A DNA stretch of 64,000 bases from an uncultured Oscillospiraceae bacterium (GTDB lineage: Bacteria; Bacillota; Clostridia; Oscillospirales; Ruminococcaceae), in contig CAKSLI010000008.1 of NCBI GenBank assembly GCA_934466475.1, positions 1-64,000 on the forward strand. The letters are read 5' to 3'. The notes under the pieces were generated by a model that did no database searches, was not told the origin of the DNA, and saw only the letters and a list, made by a program, of their open reading frames with translations. Below, piece after piece: positions 25,713 through 34,261 of the stretch. The translations under genes were made by a program, and so were the position numbers. The stretch's first letter is position 1. The number at the start of each line of letters is the position of its first letter.

Positions 25713-27161
25713 ATGAACAAGGACCTTACGGTAGGTAGCCCGGGAAAATCGCTGATAATGTTCACGATACCGCTGTTCATCAGCGTTATGTTCCAGCAGA
25801 TGTACAACATCGCTGACAGCGTTATAGCGGGAAAATTCGCGGGGGAGGACGCCCTTGCGGCGATAGGCGCAAGCTACCCGATAACAATGATATTTATGGC
25901 TGTGGCAGTCGGCTGTCAGATAGGCTGCTCGGTAGTTATAAGCAAGCATTTCGGCTCCGGAAATATGCCGATGACCAAGACCTGCATTTCCACGTCCCTC
26001 ATTGCGGGAACTGCGCTTTCGGTGGTTCTGACCGTTGTGGGAGTGCTGTTCAGCGGGCTTTTCATGCAGTGGGTGCAGACGCCGGAGAACATCTTTGACG
26101 ACGGCTGCCTGTATCTTATGATATACACGGGCGGATTCGTGTTCCTGTTCCTTTATAACGTTGTGACGGGTATCTTCAACAGCCTCGGCGACAGCAAGAC
26201 CCCGCTTTACCTGCTGATAGGGAGCTCGGTAGGCAACGTTATCCTTGACTGTATCCTGATAATTCCGCTTAAAATGGGAGTAGCCGGCGCTGCATGGGCT
26301 ACGTTCGCAGCCCAGGGCGCGGCGTGCATTCTCGCGCTGCTCCTGCTGCTTCGCCGTGTGAAGTCTATGCAGATAAGGGGCGGAAAGCTGTTCAGCGGGA
26401 AGGCTCTCGGCGAGATCTCAAAGGTCGCAGTTCCCAGCGTGCTCCAGCAGAGCTTTATCTCAGTCGGGAATCTGTTCATTCAGTACATGGTGAACGGATT
26501 CGGCTCCTCGGCGATAGTCGCGGGTTATTCCGCGGCGATAAAGCTGAACACCTTTGCGATAACCTGCTTCACCACCATAGGCAACGGAATGTCCAGCTTC
26601 ACGGCGCAGAATATCGGCGCCAACAAGCCGGAGCGCATAAAGCAGGGATTCCGGTCGGTGCTGATATTCTCGCTTGCGACAGCGCTGGTGTTCTTCCTGT
26701 TGTTCTTTATTATGAATCAGCCGCTTCTGTCGCTGTTTATGAACGAGGACAGCTCGCAGCTCGCGCTGGACACCGGAACGCAGTTCCTGCGGATAGTGGC
26801 TCCGTTCTACTTTGTGGTATGCCTGAAGCTGCTGTGCGACGGAGTTCTCCGCGGAAGCGAGAGCATGGGCTGCTTCATGGCGGCTACGTTCACTGACCTG
26901 ATACTCCGAGTCATACTTGCCGCGATACTTTCCAGCGCGATGAACGATGTCACTGGTATCTGGTATTCCTGGCCGGGAGCCTGGGCGGTCGCTACGGTAA
27001 TGTCTGTCGTGTTCTATATGTCCGGTATCTGGTCGAAGAAGCTGAAAGCCCAGAGTGCGGTTGAAAGTGAAGAAGAAGTTAAAGAAGTTGTTGCCGAGGC
27101 AGAAGAAATAGCCGAGGAAGTTGAAAATATTGCCGCAAAAGCTGACGACATCGGCGTTTAA
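25713..27161 (+). CDS. MATE-family multidrug/Na+ antiporter
   Basis: A 482-residue membrane protein with 12 hydrophobic segments in two six-helix halves. MATE hallmarks are LTVGSPGKSLIMFTIPLFIS at the start, QQMYNIADSVIAGKFAGEDA and the second-half NGFGSSAIVAGYSAAIKLNT. It likely exports cationic drugs or metabolites using Na+ or H+. The last 35 residues are an acidic, heptad-like tail (EEEVKEVVAEAEEIAEEVEN) that family members usually lack. Only a weak binding site precedes ATG. Terminator at 27192-27229. Confidence 0.93.
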   Translation: MNKDLTVGSPGKSLIMFTIPLFISVMFQQMYNIADSVIAGKFAGEDALAAIGASYPITMIFMAVAVGCQIGCSVVISKHFGSGNMPMTKTCISTSLIAGTALSVVLTVVGVLFSGLFMQWVQTPENIFDDGCLYLMIYTGGFVFLFLYNVVTGIFNSLGDSKTPLYLLIGSSVGNVILDCILIIPLKMGVAGAAWATFAAQGAACILALLLLLRRVKSMQIRGGKLFSGKALGEISKVAVPSVLQQSFISVGNLFIQYMVNGFGSSAIVAGYSAAIKLNTFAITCFTTIGNGMSSFTAQNIGANKPERIKQGFRSVLIFSLATALVFFLLFFIMNQPLLSLFMNEDSSQLALDTGTQFLRIVAPFYFVVCLKLLCDGVLRGSESMGCFMAATFTDLILRVILAAILSSAMNDVTGIWYSWPGAWAVATVMSVVFYMSGIWSKKLKAQSAVESEEEVKEVVAEAEEIAEEVENIAAKADDIGV

Positions 27162-27191
27162 GGCGAGTAAAACCACATATTTCCGACAGCT

Positions 27192-27229
27192 CAGCGCAGG
27201 GAAACGAAAATTCCTGCGCTGATTTTTTT
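27192..27229 (+). terminator. Terminator of the MATE gene
   Basis: The stem CAGCGCAGG/CCTGCGCTG is followed by A and seven T residues. Confidence 0.88.
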
Positions 27230-27242
27230 GTGGAAACCTTAT

Positions 27243-27297
27243 TTTACATACATTTAACACACGGGTGCTTTTGGATTTAACATAGTTTTGATATAAT
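27243..27297 (+). promoter_or_regulatory. pst promoter with Pho-box-like repeats
   Basis: TATAAT lies at 27292-27297 without a good -35 box. Upstream are TTTACA (27243-27248), TTAACA (27254-27259) and TTAACA (27277-27282). The first two start 11 nt apart and the third 23 nt further. The B. subtilis PhoP box (established) is a series of TT(A/T/C)A(C/T)A repeats 11 nt apart, so this is a likely activator site for the PhoP encoded at the end of the same operon. Confidence 0.65.
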
Positions 27298-27361
27298 TGT
27301 TCTTGCAAACAGGAAAACAAAAAGCGGTAAATCACCGCATACAAATTTAAGGAGAACAATT

Positions 27362-28342
27362 ATGAAGATCACAAGAAGAATCACACTCAGCACAGCAGCA
27401 CTGCTCGCAGTTGCAGCACTCGCAGGCTGCTCCGGCAATACAACGAGCCAGACAAGCTCCACCGCTCCTGCGGCGGACAACAGCTCCTCCGCTCCCGCAG
27501 CAGACAGCAGCGCAGGCGAGAGCTCCGCGGCAGAGAGCACAGGCGCAAAGCTCGACACCGATATCACAGTAGTATCCCGCGAGGACGGCTCCGGCACAAG
27601 AGGCGCATTCGTTGAGCTCATGGGCATTGAGCAGAAGAACGAGGCAGGCGAGAAGGAGGATATGACCCGCGGCGACGCAGAGATCTCCAACTCCACAAAC
27701 GGCGTAATGATGAGCGTTGCCGGCAACGTTGACGCTATCGGCTACATCTCCCTCGGTTCCCTCAACGACACCGTAAAGGCGCTCGATGTTAACGGCGTTG
27801 AATGCTCCGTAGCTGATATCAAGTCCGGCGACTACGTTGTTGCAAGACCGTTCAACATCTGCTACCAGCAGTCCAAGCTCGATGAGAACGCAGCAGCTCA
27901 GGATTTCATCAAGTTCATCGAGTCTGTCGAGGGTCAGAAGATAATTTCCGACAACGGCTACATATCCATTGATGTTACCGATAATTACACAGCCTCCGGC
28001 GTTTCCGGCGGTATCTCCCTGAACGGCTCCACCTCAGTAGGACCGATCATGGAAAAGCTTGCGGAGAGCTACAAGGGCATGAACCCCGACGTTACTATCG
28101 ACATTCAGCAGACAGGCTCCGGCGCTGGTATCACCTCCGCTACAGAGGGCACCTGCGATATCGGTATGTCCTCCCGCGAGCTCAAGCAGGAGGAGCTTGA
28201 CGCAGGTCTTACCGAGATGAAGATCGCTGATGACGGTATCGCAGTTATCGTAAACCTCGAGAACCCGATCGAGAACATCACCTCCAATGAGATCATGAAG
28301 ATCTACACCGGCGAGATCAACAACTGGAGCGAGCTTGCTTAA
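27362..28342 (+). CDS. pstS: Phosphate ABC transporter substrate-binding lipoprotein, circularly permuted
   Basis: A 326-residue lipoprotein with a signal peptide ending in LAGC (Cys23) and a Ser/Ala-rich linker to about residue 62. Residues 66-205 correspond to the second half of ordinary PstS (VVSREDGSGTRGAF at 70-83, GNVDAIGYISLGSLND, VARPF, DNGYI). Residues 217-326 correspond to the first half (NGSTSVGPIMEKLAE at 221-235, TGSGAGITSATEGTCDIGMS at 251-270, then IMKIYTGEINNWSELA at the end). The halves are thus swapped relative to the family, with no frameshift. All phosphate-contact motifs (STSVGP, SGAG, SREDGSGTR) are retained. Followed by hairpins and an attenuator before pstC. Confidence 0.9.
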   Translation: MKITRRITLSTAALLAVAALAGCSGNTTSQTSSTAPAADNSSSAPAADSSAGESSAAESTGAKLDTDITVVSREDGSGTRGAFVELMGIEQKNEAGEKEDMTRGDAEISNSTNGVMMSVAGNVDAIGYISLGSLNDTVKALDVNGVECSVADIKSGDYVVARPFNICYQQSKLDENAAAQDFIKFIESVEGQKIISDNGYISIDVTDNYTASGVSGGISLNGSTSVGPIMEKLAESYKGMNPDVTIDIQQTGSGAGITSATEGTCDIGMSSRELKQEELDAGLTEMKIADDGIAVIVNLENPIENITSNEIMKIYTGEINNWSELA

Positions 28343-28370
28343 GTTCGCGTGAACAATAGGTTTCTCCCCG

Positions 28371-28506
28371 CTGTCACTTGGATGCCCGGCGTCCATGCCG
28401 GGCTTTTGGTGACAGCTCCGCAGCGTCCATGCTGCCCGCTGTCACTTGGATGCCCAGCGTCCATGCTGGGCTTTTGGTGACAGCTCCGCAGCGTTCGTGC
28501 TGCGGA
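28371..28506. repeat. Two tandem 68 bp hairpin units between pstS and pstC
   Basis: Units at 28371-28438 and 28439-28506 begin CTGTCACTTGGATGCCC. Each folds into an outer stem CTGTCAC/GTGACAG around an inner stem, then a second stem built on CGCAGC/GCTGC. The inner stem is CCCGGC GTCCAT GCCGGG in unit 1 and CCCAGC GTCCAT GCTGGG in unit 2, so both arms changed together. They probably stabilise or punctuate the pstS mRNA (inference). Confidence 0.85.
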
Positions 28507-28516
28507 TTCCCTTTAA

Positions 28517-28562
28517 GCGCTGCGCAGCGGCTTGTACGGCTCCAAGTGCAGCGCATTTTTTT
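28517..28562 (+). terminator. Terminator/attenuator between pstS and pstC
   Basis: GCGCTGC (28517-28523) pairs with GCAGCGC (28548-28554), followed by A and seven T residues. Partial read-through would give more PstS than permease, as is usual for such operons. Confidence 0.6.
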
Positions 28563-28614
28563 GAGAAAAGAAATGTAAAATCTTTCTCGTGAAATTTAAC
28601 AAAGAGGTATTATT

Positions 28615-29463
28615 ATGCAGAAGGTTAAAGAAGGCATAATGCACGCGCTGTTCCTGATATGCGCCTGCGTTTCGATACTCGCGGTGGTGCTGATATGCGT
28701 GTATCTGTTTTCGACTGGTATTCCGGCTATCGGCGAGATCGGCGTGACGGACTTCCTGTTAGGCACAAAATGGAAGCCCTCCAGCGGATATTACGGGATA
28801 TTCCCGATGATAATCGGCTCGATACTCGTTACCGGCATCGCAATAGCGATAGGGGTTCCGATAGGAATTCTCTGCGCTGTGTTCATGTCGCACTACTGTC
28901 CGAAAAAGCTGTATGCTTTCGTTAAGCCCGCGATAAATCTTCTGGCAGGAATTCCGTCTATCGTTTTCGGATTCTTCGGTCTTATGGTCATCGTTCCGAT
29001 AATGAAGGAGCTTTTCGGCGGCTCCGGAAAATCCCTGCTGACCGCAGGAGTGCTCCTTGGCATAATGATACTCCCTACCGTAATAAAGACCACCGAATCC
29101 TCGCTGAACGCCGTTCCCCGGAGCTATTACGAGGGAGCCCTGGCGCTCGGAGCGACCCACGAAAGAAGCGTGTTCTTTGCTTCTTTGCCGGCAGCGAAAT
29201 CAGGGATCCTTGCGGCGATAATCCTCGGCGTTGGACGCGCGATAGGCGAAACCATGGCGGTTATCCTCGTTGCGGGCAACCAGACGATCATTCCTAAGAG
29301 CATAACCTCCGGCGTGCGCACGATGACCTCCAACATCGTAATGGAAATGGGCTACGCCGGCGGACTTCACAGAGGCGCCCTGATAGCCACCGGAGTTGTG
29401 CTGTTCGTATTTATCCTGATAATCAACCTCTGCTTCTCCGCGCTTAAAAGGAGGAAAGACTGA
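28615..29463 (+). CDS. pstC: Phosphate ABC transporter permease PstC
   Basis: A 282-residue inner membrane permease with six helices. The PstC pattern includes FPMIIGSILVTGIAIAIGVP, the [16 protein letters not shown] helix and the EAA loop YYEGALALGATHERSVFFAS that contacts PstB, followed by GVGRAIGETMAVILVAGN. ATG is preceded by AGAGG. Its stop overlaps the pstA start (TGATG). Expression would depend on read-through of the attenuator upstream. Confidence 0.95.
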   Translation: MQKVKEGIMHALFLICACVSILAVVLICVYLFSTGIPAIGEIGVTDFLLGTKWKPSSGYYGIFPMIIGSILVTGIAIAIGVPIGILCAVFMSHYCPKKLYAFVKPAINLLAGIPSIVFGFFGLMVIVPIMKELFGGSGKSLLTAGVLLGIMILPTVIKTTESSLNAVPRSYYEGALALGATHERSVFFASLPAAKSGILAAIILGVGRAIGETMAVILVAGNQTIIPKSITSGVRTMTSNIVMEMGYAGGLHRGALIATGVVLFVFILIINLCFSALKRRKD

Positions 29464-30401
29464 TGACTGACACGGCTAAGACTATGGTACAGAAAAACGA
29501 ATCCGCTTCCGGAGCTCCCGCAAAATACATCAACCGCGTGACCCTCGGCGCAAGGCTGAAGCAGTACACGCGCAGCCCGCTCTCGCTTGTCCTGATGATC
29601 CTGGTAATGCTGGCGGCGCTGTTTTCCGTGGGAATGCTCCTGTTCATCATCGCATACATTCTGATAAACGGCGTGCCGCACCTGACCGCAGAGCAGTTCT
29701 CCTGGGAATACACCACGGAAAACGTCAGCATGATGCCCGCGATAATCAACACTCTTTCAATGGTCGCGATGACCCTGGTGATCGCCGTCCCGATAGGCGT
29801 ATTCGCGGCGGTTTACCTTGTGGAATACGCGAAGCGCGGCAACAAGCTCGTGAAGATTATCCGCGTGACCACTGAAACGCTGTCCGGCATTCCCTCGATT
29901 GTTTTCGGTCTGTTCGGATACCTGATGTTCAACCTTTCCCTCGGCTGGGGATTCTCGATGCTTGCAGGCGTTGTCACCCTCGCGATGATGATACTGCCGC
30001 TGATAATCCGCACCACCGAGGAGGCGCTCCTTGCCGTTCCCGACAGCTACCGTGAGGGCAGCTTCGGTCTGGGAGCGGGCAAGATGCGCACTGTGTTCCG
30101 CGTTATCCTCCCGACTGCGGTGCCCGGCATAATGTCCGGCGTTATTCTCGCCATAGGACGTATCGTCGGTGAATCTGCAGCGCTGATATTCACCTCCGGC
30201 TCCGGTCACAGCCTGCCCGGTGCGCTCGCCGGCTCGGGAAGCTCCGCGGCAACGCTCACGGTGCACATGTACATTCTTTCCACCGAGGGTCTGCACGTCA
30301 ACGAGGCTTTCGCTTCAGCGGTAGTGCTGCTTGTGCTCACATTCATCATCAACCTTATCTCCGACCTCATCGAGCGTCATATTGCGAAAAAGAAAGGATA
30401 A
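29463..30401 (+). CDS. pstA: Phosphate ABC transporter permease PstA
   Basis: A 312-residue membrane permease, partner of PstC. The first 45 residues are hydrophilic and cytoplasmic. Six helices follow, with [20 protein letters not shown], the EAA loop [20 protein letters not shown] and [17 protein letters not shown]. It overlaps pstC by 1 nt and is separated from pstB by 4 nt. Confidence 0.95.
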   Translation: MTDTAKTMVQKNESASGAPAKYINRVTLGARLKQYTRSPLSLVLMILVMLAALFSVGMLLFIIAYILINGVPHLTAEQFSWEYTTENVSMMPAIINTLSMVAMTLVIAVPIGVFAAVYLVEYAKRGNKLVKIIRVTTETLSGIPSIVFGLFGYLMFNLSLGWGFSMLAGVVTLAMMILPLIIRTTEEALLAVPDSYREGSFGLGAGKMRTVFRVILPTAVPGIMSGVILAIGRIVGESAALIFTSGSGHSLPGALAGSGSSAATLTVHMYILSTEGLHVNEAFASAVVLLVLTFIINLISDLIERHIAKKKG

Positions 30402-30405
30402 CACC

Positions 30406-31152
30406 ATGAAATTCGATATCAGGAACGCCGAGCTTTATTATGGCGACTTCAAGGCGCTCAAGGGCATAAATCTCCAGATACCGGAGAACAAAATAACCGC
30501 GTTCATAGGACCGTCCGGCTGCGGAAAGTCCACGCTGCTGAAATCCCTCAACCGAATGAACGATCTCGTGGAGGGCTGCCGCATAACCGGAGATTTCCTG
30601 CTTGACGGCGAGGACATCTACGGGAAAATGGACGTTAACCTCCTGCGCAAGCGCGTTGGAATGGTATTCCAGAAGCCGAATCCGTTCCCGATGAGCGTGT
30701 ACGACAACATTGCGTTCGGACCGCGCACCCACGGGATACACTCCAAGGTGAAGCTGGACGATATCGTTGAGAAATCCCTGCGCGACGCCGCTATCTGGGA
30801 CGAACTCAAGGACAGGCTGAAGAAATCCGCGCTGGGACTTTCCGGCGGTCAGCAGCAGAGACTCTGCATTGCCCGCGCGCTCGCCGTTGAGCCGGAGGTG
30901 CTGCTTATGGACGAGCCGACTTCCGCGCTGGATCCTATTTCCACCTCCAAGATAGAAGACCTTGCAATTGAGCTGAAAAAGGAGTATACTATTGTTATGG
31001 TAACTCACAATATGCAGCAGGCTGCGAGAATTTCCGACAAGACGGCGTTCTTCCTGCTGGGCGAGGTCGTGGAATACGCGGACACTGACGCTATATTCTC
31101 CAACCCGCAGGATCAGCGGACGGAGGACTACATAACCGGACGCTTCGGCTGA
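30406..31152 (+). CDS. pstB: Phosphate ABC transporter ATPase PstB
   Basis: A 248-residue ABC ATPase that drives phosphate import. Walker [10 protein letters not shown], the PstB-typical SLNRMNDL after it, Q-loop [16 protein letters not shown], signature LSGGQQQRL, Walker [14 protein letters not shown] and the switch MVTHNMQQA are all present. The ATG at 30406 follows AAAGGA; an earlier in-frame ATG lies within pstA. Same operon as pstC and pstA. Confidence 0.97.
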   Translation: MKFDIRNAELYYGDFKALKGINLQIPENKITAFIGPSGCGKSTLLKSLNRMNDLVEGCRITGDFLLDGEDIYGKMDVNLLRKRVGMVFQKPNPFPMSVYDNIAFGPRTHGIHSKVKLDDIVEKSLRDAAIWDELKDRLKKSALGLSGGQQQRLCIARALAVEPEVLLMDEPTSALDPISTSKIEDLAIELKKEYTIVMVTHNMQQAARISDKTAFFLLGEVVEYADTDAIFSNPQDQRTEDYITGRFG

Positions 31153-31172
31153 TTTATGGAGGAGTGCATATT

Positions 31173-31811
31173 ATGAGAAACCGCTTTGACGAACAGCTTG
31201 AACAGCTCAACGTTGAGCTCATCAAAATGGGGGCGCTCTGCGAGGAGAGCATTGCCTGCGCAGTAAAGGCGCTGTTTGACGAAAAGACCGAGGAGATGAT
31301 CTCCAAGGTAAACGAGAACGAGGAAGAAACCGATCACATGGAGCATGATATCGAGGCTCTGTGCATGAAGCTGCTGCTCCACCAGCAGCCCGTGGCGCGC
31401 GACCTGCGCAGCGTTTCCTCGGCGCTGAAGATGATCTCCGACATGGAGCGCATCGGAGACCAGTCGCAGGATATCGCGGAGATCGCGGGCTTCGTGCATT
31501 CCACGGAGCTCACCGGAAAGGTGCACATCTCCGATATGGCGAACGAGGCTATCAGCATGGTGACGATGAGCGTGGATTCATTCGTGCGCAAGGACGTGAA
31601 GCTCGCGCAGCAGGCGATAGCCGCAGACGACACCGTAGACCAGCTTTTCCTCAAGGTAAAGGAGGAGCTCATCGAGCTGGTTCGCGGGGATTCCGATGAA
31701 GCCGAATACTTTATGGACCTGCTGATGGCGGCGAAGTATCTTGAACGTATCGCCGATCATGCAACGAATATCGCAGAATGGGTGGTATACTCCATTACGG
31801 GAGAACGCTGA
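31173..31811 (+). CDS. phoU: Phosphate signalling protein PhoU
   Basis: A 212-residue all-helical protein made of two three-helix bundles. Both metal-binding E/DxxxD-type helices are visible: ENEEETDHMEHDIEALCMKL with DMERIGDQSQDIAEI in the first half, and AADDTVDQLFLKVKEELIEL with YLERIADHATNIAEW in the second. It links Pst transport to PhoR inhibition when phosphate is plentiful. The start ATG at 31173 follows GGAGGAG; a GTG at 31164 overlaps that site and is less likely. Confidence 0.95.
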   Translation: MRNRFDEQLEQLNVELIKMGALCEESIACAVKALFDEKTEEMISKVNENEEETDHMEHDIEALCMKLLLHQQPVARDLRSVSSALKMISDMERIGDQSQDIAEIAGFVHSTELTGKVHISDMANEAISMVTMSVDSFVRKDVKLAQQAIAADDTVDQLFLKVKEELIELVRGDSDEAEYFMDLLMAAKYLERIADHATNIAEWVVYSITGER

Positions 31812-31839
31812 CCCTACATCACGAAAGAGAGTGAACGAC

Positions 31840-32511
31840 ATGGTTTATATGCTGGAGGACGACGCAAATATAAGGAACTTCGTGCTGTACGCACTGAACA
31901 ATTCCGGGCTGGAGGCAAAGGGCTTCGAGCGCCCCTCTGAATTCTGGGAAGCGCTGAAGGAGGAGGAGCCGTCGGTGCTCCTGCTGGATATAATGCTCCC
32001 GGACGAGGATGGACTTTCGGTGCTGGCTAAGCTCCGCGCAAACCCGGAGCATGCCGCGCTGCCGGTGATAATGCTCACCGCAAAGGGTACGGAGTATGAT
32101 AAGGTCATAGGTCTGGACAGCGGCGCGGATGATTACGTTGCGAAGCCCTTCGGCACAATGGAGCTTATCTCCCGCATAAAGGCGCTCCTCCGCAGGACTG
32201 CCTCCAACAGCACGGTGGAATACTCGGTCGGCGGGCTTTACGTCAACACCTCAAAGCATATCGTAAAGGTGAACGGCGAGGAAGTCCAGCTCACCTACAA
32301 GGAATTTGAGCTGCTCTGCCTGCTGCTTGAGCACATGGGCACGGTTCTTTCACGCGAAAAGATAATCTCCAAGGTGTGGGGCTACGATTTTGACGGCGAG
32401 AGCCGCACCGTAGACGTACATATCAGGACGCTCCGCCTGAAGCTCGGCGACTGCGGCGGCATGATAGAGACCGTCCGCGGCATAGGCTACAAGGCGGTAG
32501 ACATCGGCTGA
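31840..32511 (+). CDS. phoP: PhoP/PhoB-type response regulator
   Basis: A 223-residue OmpR-family regulator. The receiver domain (1-120) has the acidic pair EDD at 5-7, the phospho-acceptor in LLLDIMLPDEDGLSVL and the Lys in DYVAKPF. The winged helix (about 130-222) has LTYKEFELLCLLLEHMG and SRTVDVHIRTLRLKLG. It presumably binds the repeats upstream of pstS. The start at 31840 is chosen since the receiver fold begins MVYMLEDD; the open frame upstream overlaps phoU. Confidence 0.92.
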   Translation: MVYMLEDDANIRNFVLYALNNSGLEAKGFERPSEFWEALKEEEPSVLLLDIMLPDEDGLSVLAKLRANPEHAALPVIMLTAKGTEYDKVIGLDSGADDYVAKPFGTMELISRIKALLRRTASNSTVEYSVGGLYVNTSKHIVKVNGEEVQLTYKEFELLCLLLEHMGTVLSREKIISKVWGYDFDGESRTVDVHIRTLRLKLGDCGGMIETVRGIGYKAVDIG

Positions 32512-32522
32512 CGGAGGACGAA

Positions 32523-34211
32523 ATGACTAAACGAATTTTCGGCGGAGCCTTTATGGTGTCGCTCATTGCGATACTCTCGGCGGTGGCTCTGGTGCTCGGT
32601 ATCGCCTACAATAAGGAGCAGGACGTTTTCAGGACGCAGCTCGAACAGCAGGCGATGCTTCTTGCGGCGACCATGGACAGCACAGACCCCGCAACGGACG
32701 TCAAGAGCCTCGAAAAGCTCAGCTCTGACATACACGGTACCTTTGAAAACCGCATAACCTACATTGACGCAGACGGCACGGTGCTCTACGACAACAAGGC
32801 GGATATCTCCACCATGGAAAATCACCTCAACCGCGAGGAGGTCGTAGCCGCCAAGAATTCCGGAACAGGCACCGCAGTGCGCATCAGCTACACTGTTTCT
32901 GAGATGTCGGTATACTGCGCGAGAGTTATCGGCTACGGCTGCGTTGTGCGTGTTTCCGGCACAATGGACACGGTTTTCGCGCGAATGGCGGGAATGTGGT
33001 GGGAGATACTCCTTGTCATCATCGCCACGGCGCTTGTCTCTGTCGGAGTTGCCGCGCTTGTTGCCAGAGTGATCGTAAAGCCGATAAACAGCATCGACCT
33101 TAAAAATCCGGATATCTCCGAAAGCTACGGGGAGATAGCCCCGCTGCTGCACCGCATAACCGAGCAGAATCATGAGATCGACCTGAAGATAGCCGAGCTC
33201 ACCCGCAGCCGCAAGGAGTTCTCCCTGATAACCGAGAACATGAGCGAGGGCTTTATAATTACGGACAGCCGCACGGAGGTGCTCTCCTACAATACGGCGG
33301 CGCTGGATATCCTGGGCTCCGGGTTCACCGGCGGCAGCAGGAGCGTCCTGGTGCTGAACCGCAGCGAAGCGTTCCGAAACGCAGTGGAATCCGCGCTGAA
33401 CGGAAAGCGCTGCGAGGCGAACCTCAATATCTCAGAGAAAATTTATCAGGTCATCGCAACCCCTGTAATGACTGACGGGACGGTCAGCGGCGCGGTAATA
33501 ATAATCCTTGACGTGACTGAAAAGGAGAGCCGCGAGGAGCTCCGCCGTGAGTTCACCTCGAATGTATCGCACGAGCTGAAAACTCCGCTCACGACCATTT
33601 ACGGCATATCGGATATGCTGGTAGGCGGCATAGTAAAGCCTGAGGACGTCACGGGCTTTGCCAAGAACATCCGCGATGAAGCCGGACGCCTTATCACGCT
33701 GATTCAGGATATCATAAAATTATCGCAGCTTGACGAGAACACATTCACCGACAGGGCCGAGAAAACCGACCTGCTTGCCGTTGCCGAGATAGCGGCGGAA
33801 AGGCTTGCACCAGCCGCGGAAAAGAAGCACGTCACGATTTCCGTGACCGGCGAAAAGGCAGAGTACACCGGAATAACCTCGGTGCTTGAAGAAATAGTCT
33901 ACAACCTGATAGACAATGCCGTAAAGTACAACAAGCAGGGCGGAAGGGCAGACGTTGACGTCCGCAGCGACGAGGACAACGTAGTCATAACCGTGTCCGA
34001 TACGGGAATCGGTATCCCGGCGGAAAGCATCGACCGTATTTTTGAGAGGTTCTACCGCGTGGACAAGAGCCATTCACGCACGATAGGCGGCACTGGTCTG
34101 GGGCTCTCCATTGTGAAGCACGGAGTGCTTCTGCACGGCGGAACGATCTCCGTAAAGAGCACGGAGGGCTGCGGGACTACGTTCACGCTCACTCTCCCCA
34201 AAAAGAAGTAA
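32523..34211 (+). CDS. phoR: PhoR-type sensor histidine kinase
   Basis: A 562-residue membrane kinase. Two membrane helices (about 8-28 and 158-180) flank an extracytoplasmic sensor. A PAS domain follows (SLITENMSEGFIITDSRTEV), then the HisKA H-box FTSNVSHELKTPLTTIYGIS with the phospho-accepting His, N box NLIDNAVKYN, G1 DTGIGIP, F box RIFERFYRVD and G2 GGTGLGLSIVKH. It partners with the upstream response regulator, 11 nt away. The short HAMP-like stretch after helix 2 is reduced. Terminator at 34222-34257. Confidence 0.93.
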   Translation: MTKRIFGGAFMVSLIAILSAVALVLGIAYNKEQDVFRTQLEQQAMLLAATMDSTDPATDVKSLEKLSSDIHGTFENRITYIDADGTVLYDNKADISTMENHLNREEVVAAKNSGTGTAVRISYTVSEMSVYCARVIGYGCVVRVSGTMDTVFARMAGMWWEILLVIIATALVSVGVAALVARVIVKPINSIDLKNPDISESYGEIAPLLHRITEQNHEIDLKIAELTRSRKEFSLITENMSEGFIITDSRTEVLSYNTAALDILGSGFTGGSRSVLVLNRSEAFRNAVESALNGKRCEANLNISEKIYQVIATPVMTDGTVSGAVIIILDVTEKESREELRREFTSNVSHELKTPLTTIYGISDMLVGGIVKPEDVTGFAKNIRDEAGRLITLIQDIIKLSQLDENTFTDRAEKTDLLAVAEIAAERLAPAAEKKHVTISVTGEKAEYTGITSVLEEIVYNLIDNAVKYNKQGGRADVDVRSDEDNVVITVSDTGIGIPAESIDRIFERFYRVDKSHSRTIGGTGLGLSIVKHGVLLHGGTISVKSTEGCGTTFTLTLPKKK

Positions 34212-34221
34212 TGATATGGTA

Positions 34222-34257
34222 ATGGGCGGTTCCTTTCTGGAACCGCCCATGTTTTAT
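34222..34257 (+). terminator. Terminator of the pst-pho operon
   Basis: The stem ATGGGCGGTTCC/GGAACCGCCCAT is followed by GTTTTATT. Confidence 0.85.
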
Positions 34258-34261
34258 TGAT

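Noticed and set aside
28371..28506. Possible CRISPR array between pstS and pstC
   Set aside because: Only two units, directly tandem without unique spacers, and the units are hairpins with covariation; no cas genes in the window.
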